From NCBI RefSeq assembly GCF_019443445.1, contig NZ_CP080378.1:5270001-5334000 (forward strand): a stretch of 64,000 nt of DNA, read 5' to 3'. Below are positions 47,001 through 55,200 of this stretch, piece after piece. The stretch comes from Massilia sp. PAMC28688 (lineage in GTDB: Bacteria; Pseudomonadota; Gammaproteobacteria; Burkholderiales; Burkholderiaceae_D). The notes beneath the pieces are model-generated. The model saw only the letters and a list, made by a program, of their open reading frames with translations. It ran no database searches and was not told the origin of the DNA. The first letter of the stretch is position 1. Every line of letters begins with the position of its first letter. A program made the position numbers and the translations under genes.

Positions 47001-49159
47001 GTGGCAAAGTAGCCAAGTGCGCTTTGATACAGCAGTTCACCGGCGACATCGTCGCGGCTGAGAGACGCGGTCTGGCCGGCCGACAGCTTGGCATGCAGCG
47101 AATTCATTCTCGCCTTCATGGCGTTCAGATGGCCGGCGCCGATTCCCTGGGCGTTGACCGCCACCGCGTGATAGTCGCCGGCGTGCGCGAGGAAGGTAGC
47201 GCTGGTCCAGTTACCGGCAGAGGGATCAAAGGCGCCGCTTTCAGCGACCAGTTCACTGCCCAGTACAAAGCTGCCACCGCTCGACACGAGCGCGCCGTCA
47301 AGGCGGATTTCAGCCTTCACGCGAATCAGGTAACCGGGAATTTGCGGTGCGAATTCGGATGCCTGCACAGGGCTGTCGTCGGCATGCTCTTGCGGCAGGT
47401 ACAGTGCCAGCGTGCGCGCGTCAGCCTCGGTGGCAGGCACAAAGCTCAATGTCAGACGTTTGTCTGCAACGGCCGACAGATCGGCTTGAAATGCAGCGAC
47501 GCTGTTTTCCTGGCCCTGCTCGGCGCTGTTGGCGTACAGGTTCAGCTTGAACTTCCAGCGCAGCGTGTCGGGCATGACGTTGGCCACGGCCCCCGTGACC
47601 ACTACCTTGTACGGCAACGAGCCCATGAGGATGCTGTAGTTTTCCGCGGCGATGGCAGAGCTGCCCAGGACCTGGCCGACGGTCAGGTCGGCGCCCTGCT
47701 GCGCCAGGAAGGTGTCGAGCTGGCTCTTGTAGGCGGTATAGCCTTGCTGCAGATTGACCAGGTTCAGGTTGCGCGCATAATCGGGGGTGCAGACCGCGCC
47801 CTGTCTGGCCGAGTCGAACAGGCCCGCTTCGTTCAGGCTGACGGCGCCGCGCAGGTCGATGCCCGTCTGCTGCTTCATCTGCTTGAAGCTCGCGTCCAGC
47901 GACACCCAGGTGCGGGCCGCGCGGTTGACGGCGCCGCGGCTGGGCGAGTAGTCCACGAACGCTTCCACCCACACGTGTTCCATCTGGATCGCGCCGCCGC
48001 TGCTGCGGTTCGGGATGCCGGCCTGGGTCAGCAGCGCCAGCGCTGCACTGGCGCTGTCCACGCCCAGCCAGTTCTGGGCCCGTGCCGCTGGCACTTCGAT
48101 GGTGCCGTATGCGTAGCGGGCAGGGATTTTCGCGGCGCGCAGCAGCGCCACCAGCAAACTGGCGGTATCGACATCGTTACCACGGCGCGCCTTGAGCGTC
48201 GCGGCCGCGCCCTGCATGGCGCCAAAGCCGGGCGCAAAGCGGATCTGGTTGCGCACCCAGTTGTTGATCGCGACCGGGTTGTTGCCCAGGCTGGCCGCCA
48301 GGGCCACGATCTCCGGTGTGGCCGGCGCGTCTGCGGTTGCGGCCAGGTCGGCCGGCTGCACCGCGTCCGGCAAAATGGCGTCCGGCAGCTCAATGCCGGA
48401 GAGGGTGCCACTTGAGGCGAGCTGGATCGAGCGCGGGAAGCGCGCTTCGTGCTCACGCTCGGTCTGCGCCACCTTGGGCGCAGTCTTGTGTCCCTGCCCC
48501 CAGGGCAGCTGCTCCTTGCCATGCGTCTGCTGGCCAGACACGCTTGGATACTGGTCGAGCCATTTGGCCAGCTTGACCAGCGCGTCGCGCGTGGCTCCCT
48601 TGCCGGCCGCCGCTGCGTCGAGCGCAGCCATCACCTGCCTGAGACTTGCGCTGCGTTCGCTGAACTGGTTCGATGCGGCGCTATTGCGCTGGATGATTTC
48701 TTCCGGCACGCCGTTGGCGCGCAGGTGGGCGGCGGTGGCGGCAAAGCCTGCGGCCATGTCACCTTCCTGCTTGAGCACTGCAGCGTACTGCACGCGCAGG
48801 GCTTTGGCCATGGCCAGCGCGTCGCCCTTGCCGCCGCGCAGTCCGGCCTGCGCCTTGCGCGCCATTTCGTGCAGGTCGCCGATGGCCTCGCCATAGGTCG
48901 CTGGCTTGATGCGCGCTGCAGCTGCGGCCGGCGTGGCGTGAAGCACGCGTTTCGCGCCTTTGCCGGTCGGGATGCCGTTGGCATCGATTACCGGCAGGCT
49001 GCGTGCGGCCGGTGCCTGCAGCGGCACCAGCGGCGCATCGCCGACCATGGCCGGCGCACGGGTCTGGGCCATGGCGGCCGTTGGCGACAGCGTGCCGGCG
49101 ACGAGGGTGGCGATCAGGACGGAAGATACGGCGCGCTGCAGGGTGTGATTGAAAAACAT
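41084..49159 (-). CDS. Sec-exported RHS-repeat polymorphic toxin with a C-terminal GIY-YIG nuclease
   Basis: 2691 residues from ATG 49159, with a signal peptide (VSSVLIATLVAGTLSPTAAMA). Domains in order: a helical region, a transglutaminase-like domain near 300-420 (NDVDTASLLVALLRAAKIPA, HVWVEAFVDY) without its usual Cys, Ig/cadherin-like domains near 1010-1275, and RHS/YD repeats near 1290-2420. The RHS core follows (RARYYDPALGRFVSQD near 2503), then the boundary NTDPSG near 2543. The tail has GIYVLTNGAGLYYVG near 2590, Arg in IARRITEH, Glu in RIAEQMVMD near 2653 and Asn in LINQK near 2668: the full GIY-YIG catalytic set. RHS shells encase toxic tails for delivery. It follows the giant toroid protein by 86 bp. 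An in-frame start at 49270 lacks a signal peptide. Confidence 0.9.
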   Translation of the reverse strand: MFFNHTLQRAVSSVLIATLVAGTLSPTAAMAQTRAPAMVGDAPLVPLQAPAARSLPVIDANGIPTGKGAKRVLHATPAAAAARIKPATYGEAIGDLHEMARKAQAGLRGGKGDALAMAKALRVQYAAVLKQEGDMAAGFAATAAHLRANGVPEEIIQRNSAASNQFSERSASLRQVMAALDAAAAGKGATRDALVKLAKWLDQYPSVSGQQTHGKEQLPWGQGHKTAPKVAQTEREHEARFPRSIQLASSGTLSGIELPDAILPDAVQPADLAATADAPATPEIVALAASLGNNPVAINNWVRNQIRFAPGFGAMQGAAATLKARRGNDVDTASLLVALLRAAKIPARYAYGTIEVPAARAQNWLGVDSASAALALLTQAGIPNRSSGGAIQMEHVWVEAFVDYSPSRGAVNRAARTWVSLDASFKQMKQQTGIDLRGAVSLNEAGLFDSARQGAVCTPDYARNLNLVNLQQGYTAYKSQLDTFLAQQGADLTVGQVLGSSAIAAENYSILMGSLPYKVVVTGAVANVMPDTLRWKFKLNLYANSAEQGQENSVAAFQADLSAVADKRLTLSFVPATEADARTLALYLPQEHADDSPVQASEFAPQIPGYLIRVKAEIRLDGALVSSGGSFVLGSELVAESGAFDPSAGNWTSATFLAHAGDYHAVAVNAQGIGAGHLNAMKARMNSLHAKLSAGQTASLSRDDVAGELLYQSALGYFATADANSAVFQRAAGVLEQRLPSFGRAVAQVQPEMVLGIVNNVSFPGVALDIDRASSAVVSLDDGMDSSAYLRQANERNAAYSHQVLAHLFTSASQPGMAVSPVRSLAAAAAAGQTIYAVTRSNGTAVLPQLTLSASAALDLESDVARGLRALVAKTPLTLGGWTGQGIATEDLVSGAGSYRLSGDAGNATAALYPAAGMGWLALASPRLSAATLAPVAQAGQSMDAILAAMLDETASTTRWSFFPGQAETVNGLFLARLAQAQDGQPCDSVAVIMAADLTAAAGFDQGGVSGAPVITSAPVIAAGAGQGYAYPVIASDPQGATLAYSLIGAPTGMTISDSGVVSWLKPVSGSYSVTVRADNGRAYAEQRYQLTVSAEALELTASLVVTPAVVNLGESVSISVVANGGSGARTIVLNVDGQPVVLDASGQASVVASTGGAHHITLSVKDAVRTITRTGTFSVRDLADSTNPVALITSPEDDAELTATVDVLGTATAANFAYYQLLLRPAGSTAWSEIARGTSSVNGGVLGKLDPTQLANGIYELVLMVTDVNGNRQSSFRTVDIYRDLKVGQFAMTFEDLNVEASGIPIRVTRTYDTRTKEQNLDFGFGWTVDYQSVQVRKNMVLGLDWQIQQRQFLLCVVPAGKRKINITMPDGKVDRFVAANSQECAFASVPPVDIKFTALPGTTSKLEIVNVPFVDARGGYLYDMDNLEPWNPKQFKLTTQDSYVYYLTDGIGITRVVDPSGNSLSYGANGIVHSNGQSVAFARDVAGRITAITDPAGKQIKYAYSAAGDLISVTDRTLAVSRFNYNRGHGLTDYTDPTGTLAARYVYDDEGRLVAMYDAEGKAIEMTHDTANSKEIIKDRLGNVTTYAYDQSGNITEKIDALNNKTTYVYDAVGNLISTVNPEGKSATATYHPKIVKPLTETDELGNTVTYNYDVEAGDRLKSISDARSNVTMLGYAMNGSVSISEPLGRNSAVGVDSAGRATSVNLNGRVTTYTYDTRGNKTSETDAAGRVIHYAYDANGRQISRSWTHAVNGVNQTVTVKLTLDAEGRILEETDPLGFVSKFTYNAGGQVTSSTDPQGRVTTYEYNTRGRLAKMVFPDGTSELLSYDAENNHTALVDRQGRTTRFAYDALNRLVTTTRPDGTVTGREYDAVGRISADIDARGKRTTYGYDAAGRLLSVTDPLQKTTRYTYDENGNQTSATDPNNHVTLYKYDALNRLELTTAPDGRTAAIVWNMDGTKNSETDFGGNRRTYGYDGAGRLAKVTETNGASNQETVYGYDLQGNRISQLDAEGRITRWTYDASNRVTRRTLPDDRFESFAYDAAGRLVAWADFAGLTTRYGYSNAGRLSQVVRPDGAAIAIATTPAGMVASRTVTGGSLQNGKTSYTYDAHDRLVRQLNPDGSYLAYKYDAAGNIVERSTAAGTVRYAYDAGGRMESVTAIDGRVTTYTYDDAGRLVATLMPNGVTARQRHGANGRLLELVHTRADGSVVTGVVHSVRPDGKRSATVELDAASTFSNGVAGNPARSLAYVHDAAGRLISEQSTARGGAGVRKTEYAYDKAGNRTLKTVTTEAGVSTTAYAYDNRDRLKTETVSPVAGPAFEIAYTWDDNGNLKSKSTGNNATFYQWDSDNRLIEVKQGATEPTAAVVVKYTYDALGNRVAARTPGEGGTTVVTNYLVDDTFPYAQVVQEEVVTGSAKAHTLYVRGHQLISQNRAQGSSYYHADGQGSVNALTDAAGNTTDTYVYDAFGNIDSRTGSTGNAHRYTGEAFDDATSLQYNRARYYDPALGRFVSQDRFAGHLQQPVTLHKYLYGDADPLGNTDPSGATTLPELSASMNISAAQRTITVNTGKAVLRNIGCELVGAAAEEGVKYGIYVLTNGAGLYYVGQSNDIARRITEHARDEAKKGFTLLAKVAVPLLGGGQAGKDILRIAEQMVMDAISAEGDLINQKRAVSPTGRMFKPLQAIKALCK

Positions 49160-49245
49160 GGAATGGTCCAATGTGTGATTCGGGGTGCTGGTTTGTGTAA
49201 GCGGCCAGGGTGAAATGTGCTTTTTCGCCCCGGCCGGCTTCGGTA

Positions 49246-52200
49246 TTACTGCGCGGCGCTCCAGCGCCATTGCGCTTCGCGCAGGATGCGGTCAATGTCC
49301 AGACGCGCCGCCGTCGTATCGACCGCTGACAGGCTCTCGAGCATGTCGGTGACCTGCAGCAGACCCTGGATGGCCGTGTCGTAACCGCTCGCCGTGTTGC
49401 GATTAAAGGCGAGCATGGCAGCGTCGAACTGCGCCAGTGCGCGGTCACGCACCCGGCGATCCGGCGTGCGGGCGATCACCAGGGCGCCAATGGCCGTCTT
49501 GACGTTCACTGCCGTCTGGCTGGCAGGCTTCACGGTGAAACCCTGGGTCAGCGTCGGTCCATATTTAGTCGCCACGCCATTGACCACGGAGCTGACCACC
49601 GTGTCGATGGCATGGGCGCCGGCGGTGGCCGGGGCCCGCAGCGACAGATACAGGTCGGTGTTCTGATCCTTGCCCAGCGTGAAGCGCCACTGTGCACTGT
49701 GGCTGTTGGCATCGTAGCTGCCAGGGGCGCTGGCGTTCAGGTACGCGGCACCGGCCGGCAGGCTGCTGTCGACTGCCAGATCGGTGGCGCCGGCCAGGTT
49801 GCCAATGCTGGTACGCAGGCGAACCATGCCGCCCGGGGTCACAACCTGCGACTGGCCCGGCAGGACGGCCCTGAGCGTGGTACCGAGCACCGGCAGCCAT
49901 TGATCGTGCGCTTCCAGGCTGCGCGCCAGGTCAAAAGCGAACAGCACCGCCTGGCCACTGCCGTAGGCATTGCTGGCAATGGCCACACCGCCCGCTTGCG
50001 GATGGCGGCCGTCAAACACGGCCTGCAGCCTGCTGTCGACCAGTTCGGGCTTCTGCGCGCGGCCTACAGTGTTAAGGCGCTGCGAGGTGTACCACGGACC
50101 GGTCAGCTCGACCGGCAGATCGGTTTCGCCGATCTTGCCCTGGTACTTGACGCCGACGACGGTGTTGAGCACCTTGTTGCGCGAATCATGCACGCCGTCA
50201 AGGATCAGGCCATCGCCGCTGAAGACCGCTTCACGCACTTCCACCGGCAGGTCGTCGTGCAGCTTGTCCTGCTTGCCCGAGATCCAGTAGGTGTTGTACA
50301 GGCCACTGCGCAGTTCACGCCTGAACGCTTCCTCGCTGGTGACGATGGTGTGTGCCATGCCGAGCGTGGTCAGCGCTTCATCAATGGTGCGCGAGCGCTG
50401 GGTTTCGCACACGGGCGGCTGGCCGTTGGGGCCAACAGCATCATGCTCACCATCGTTGCACGACACCAGTACCAGAATCCGGCTGCCGCTGGCAAAGGCC
50501 TGCTTGATATCGAGCTTGACGGCCTGGTCGACCAGCATGAAATCATCCTGGGCCAGCAGCAGTGGCTTGCCGGCAACGGTGGCGGACAGCGCCGCGGTGA
50601 AGCGGGATCCGACAGTACCGGCTCCGATCCAGTTGCGGCCAAATTCATGGCGCGCGCCGGTGGCCACGGTCTGCACCTCGTTCAGCTCGGCCACCACCTG
50701 CTTGCTCGCCATGTCAATGATGCGAATCGACAGCGGCAGGTCGGCCAGCGCGGCGTTGCCGCTGTTGGTGGCGCTCGCTGCCATGGCCAGCGAAGCGCCC
50801 AGCTGGAGCTGCTTGGTGCTCAGGCCCAGGGCGCCGCTCAGGCCCACGCCGCTGGCATCGCTCGATGCGACCGCAAACTGCGTGCTGGCGGCCGCCAGGA
50901 CCTTGCCATCGGCGCCGGTGAACGACAGCGCAGCCATGTAATTGCCTGCCATGCCGGGACGCAGCGGCAAGCTGTAGCCGTAGTCGCGCGACTGGCCCTG
51001 GGCCAGCTGCGCCAGCTTCTCGGTCCTGCTCAGCACAACGTCGCCGGCAGGATTGCGCACCGTGGTCGTCACGCTGGCGTTATTGATATCGCTGTTCTGG
51101 GCGATATTGCTCAGGCGTTCCTTCAGCTGCACGGTGGCGAACGGCTGGTAGACCAGCTTGTCGGCAGCCAGGGTGGCGGTGGCAACCGGGGTGCCGGCCG
51201 CCGCGCCAAGGATCGCGAACTGGGTCTGGGCGGTGCCGATCTGGCGGCCCTGCTCGTCGAGCAGCGTGGCCAGCACGATGTAGCCAGGGCGCTCCGGATA
51301 GGCACCGGTGTTCCAGTAGGCGTCGAGCCTGACGCTGGCGCCGCTCGCCAAGCCATTGAACGGTTCCTCGGCCAGCATCGTGATCAGGGTACGGTCTGGC
51401 GCATACACGCCGAGCGTCACGCGCCCTGCCGTCAGGGTACCGCCGCTATTGGTGACCTGGCCGGTGATGTCGACCATGGTGTGCGCCGGGTAGGCCGGCT
51501 TGTCGGTCGTGACACCCAGGTCCAGGAAGCTCGATGCCTTGACGCTCGGCACATCGATCGGCGCATTCACCATACCGCCCGTGAACGAATTCTTGAACGT
51601 CATATGGGCGTCGGTCGAGACGGCGCGCGTTTCGCCGAGCTGCATGTCGATCAGGCTCAGGTCGTAGCTGAGCGAACGGTCAGCGCTGGTCACACCGGTC
51701 AGCTGCCACTGGTAGGTGGACGAACCGTCGGGATTGGCTGCGGTCGCGGTCGGCACCAGATCAGGATTGCTCATCTTGACGTTGGCCGGGAAGGTCACGC
51801 TCAGGTCGGTGTCGATGCCACCCAGGCGGTTCAATATCACGGGCAGCCAGATCGACACCCAGGTCGTCGCTGCCAGGCGGGTGCCGAACAGCCCATTTTC
51901 GCTGGTCCATGATCCGTCCGCCTGCTGGCGTGCCAGCAGCCACTGCACCGCGCTGCGGATATAAGGGTCGCTCGGCGAGGGATTGAGGTAATCGAGGGCA
52001 TAGCCGACGTGAGCGGTAACGAACGAGTCGCCCGTGTGGTTGGCGGTCACGCCCCAGCTGCCGTCGGCCCGCTGCCGCTGGCGCAAGGTCGCGGCGATGG
52101 CTTTCATTTTCGTTTCCAGCGCGGTGCGGCGCTCGGTGTCGTTGGCGTAGAAGCGTGCCGACTCACCCAGGCCCATCAGCTGGTGGGCCTGCACCAGCGT

Positions 52201-55200
52201 GTCGCTGCTGGTCAGGCTCTGGTTCTGCATGTACACCGTCGCCTTGTCGATCATGTCGGCCAGCTTGGTACGGCGCGCAGCCACGTCAAGTTCCTGCGCC
52301 TGCATTTGCCGCATGCCGATCGCGTTGTAGTTGACCGAGATGATCCGGCCGTCGGCCAGCACCACGTGGCCGGTGCCGACGTTGGTGTTGAGCTTGTCTG
52401 CGCGTTCGCGCAGCAGCGTGTCGCCCTTCCACTTGTCATTGATGCGCCAGGTGCCGCTGGTGGTGCCCAGCATCCAGCCGCCGTCATAGGCAAACAGGTC
52501 GCGCGGATAGCCGTCGAATACGGTGTCGGTGATGACGATATCCACAGTGCGGTCCTCCTTGACGCGGAAAACCTTGCGTGCATAGTACGACAGCACCAGC
52601 AGCTCGCCGCTTGGCGAGAACAGGATGCGGTCCGGATTCTGGAAGACCGGGTTGTGGAGCCACACTTCGGGCACGAACGAGGCATCCAGACGCGTGATGT
52701 TGTTGCCAGCATAGTCGTTCGCATACAAGGTGCCATCGGGCGCATAGGCCAGCATTTCGAGCGAGCCACGGCTGTTGAGCTTGGTCGAGACATTGCCCGT
52801 GCTTAGGCGGAAGACGCCGCTGGTGGTGCACACGAGCATACCGCCGCCGCTGCGCGCCTCCAGCAGACCGCGCGGGTCGCTCAGGCCAGTCCAGCTTTCG
52901 CCGAGGCTGCCGTCGGGCTTGTACTGCTGGACCTTGCCCTGCCCCATCATGGACACGTAGAAATTGCCGGCCTGATCGGTGGCGATGTTGCCGCGGCTTC
53001 GGAACTGCTGCTCGGGCAGATAAGGGGTAACGGGATAGGCTTTGAGCGCGGCAGCAGGTACCTGGGTCAGGGCTGCATGCAGGCCGACCAGGCTCTTCAG
53101 ATTAAGAGCGGTGTGATCCACGGGGTGCGTATAGCCGCCCAGCCATGGGTGCGCCACCGGCCAGCTGCCGTTCGATTGCTGGATGGTCGCGAGGTAGTCG
53201 GCGCCCTTGTTAATTGCGGTAATGCTCGCGGCCTTGTCGGTCCAGGCATCGAGCGACCACATGGCCAGCATGCTGGAGGTCCCCGCATAGCCTGGATGGC
53301 TGTCGAAGAACGCGCCGCTTGCCTGCTGGCGGCTCTTGACGAGGTTGTACAGCGCGCTGCGCTCGGCTGGATTGAAGGTGGCATGCAGGCGATTGGTTTC
53401 GCCGCCCACCAGTGCCTGGGTCTGGATATGGCAGCCGATGCAATTGCCCTGTCGGACCGTCCAGTTCACCGCTTCGCGGTCGTTGTAAGTGACCGATTTT
53501 TGAATTGCCGCCTTGACCAGGGGCGCCAGCGGATCGGACAGGGTGCCATTGACGATGTCGGCGCCATTGAGCTTGATGGTGCCACGTACCGACTGGGTAC
53601 CGGCCGGCACCACCACCTTGCTGGCGGTGTACTTGGCGGTGACCGCATTGCCAACGTACAGGGTCGACGTCAGCTTGCCAAGCGCAGGGTCGGCCGCGCT
53701 CAGCTCGAGCCGGTAGTTACCCCCCTTGGCCGGGGTCCAGTCCGAGAACGCCAGCGTCTCCAGGGCGCTCACGGCAAGCGCCCCACCTGCTGCCTGTTCG
53801 GTATGAACCACGCTGGCGTCGGCCACGTCGATCACCGACAGAATGTACGACTGGGCCGCAATCGGCTGGTTGCCCTTGTTCTGCACCACGGCCGACAGCT
53901 TGACCGGCGTGCTGGTGCCAGACTGCAGCACAGGTGGATTGGCCGTGATGGTGCCGCCGAAAGCGGACTTGCCGGTGACGGCCACCGCGCCCACGCGTTC
54001 TATCAGGAGCACGCCTTGCGGAGTAGCTTGCTGCAGGCTGCCAGCTTCCAGCAAACGTACATGCAGGCTGTAGCTGCCGGGCGGGTGCTGGGCCGAGTTC
54101 CACACCAGGCGCACGACCTGCTGGGCCCCGGCCGCCAGCGTGGTCTGGCCAATCAGATTGCCCTCGGTATCAAATGCCGTACCGGTACCGATCACTTTCT
54201 GATTCTGGTCACGCACCTGCAGCTGGATGACGGCAGTGGCACTGGCGTCGCCCGCGTTGGCAATACTGGTATTGACCGTAATGTCGCTGGCGCTGCCCAC
54301 GCTCGCCGGCGTCACGTCGAGCGTACCAATGGTGAACTGGCCCACGCCTTGCGAGGCGAGCGTGAAGTCCTGCAGCAGCTCGGTCGGACCCGACGCCTGG
54401 AGCGTCACGGCCTGCGAGTTGTAGCCACTGGCACTGGCGCGCAGCGCAAACGTCAAGCCGCTCAGGTTCTCGATCCGGTAGCTGCCGTCGGCCGCCGTGG
54501 TGGCGATGGCAGCGGTGCCCGTCAGCTGGACGCTGGCCCCGGCAATGCCCTCGCCGCTGGCATTGATGACGCGCCCCTTGACGGCACTGCTGGTGCGCTG
54601 CTGAGTCATGCTCACCACGCCGGCGTTCATGATGCTGCCTGCGGGGCCGACGAAGCGCTGGGTCACGCCGTTGTAGCCGGCCAGCGAGAAGGCGGCGCTG
54701 TAGCTGCCGGGATTGAGCGTGATCGAGAACTGGCCATTGCCGTCGCTGCTGGTATTGAAAACCGAGGTGCCGTCGGACAGTTCGACGCTGACGCCAGCCA
54801 GTGGCGCGACAGTACCGGCAGCGACCACCTGGCCCTGATAGCGCACGGTGCCCGATGGCGTTTCGGAAGCTGGATACAGGGCTGGCGAAAAGCTCAGCGC
54901 CTGGCCGGCGGCGATCACCGCGCTGCCCGATACGGTCTGATAACCGGAGGCGCTGGCACTGACCGACACGGTACCCGGCGTCACGCCCACCAGCTCGTAG
55001 CGGCCGGCGGCGTCACTGACAGCGGTGATCGGCGGCACGCCGTCAACGGTGATGGTCACGCCAGCCAGTGGAGCACCGCTGGCCCCAACGGTCACCTGGC
55101 CGCGCACGATGCCGGCGGTGGTGAGCTGGGTCAGGCCGACGGTGCCCGCATCGAGGGTTTGCCCGAGGACGATGCTGGCCGAGGCGATGGCACCGGTGTA

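Noticed and set aside
46220..48415. A 731-codon + strand frame inside the RHS gene
   Set aside because: The - strand has continuous domain matches over the same bases; the + strand product shows no family features.
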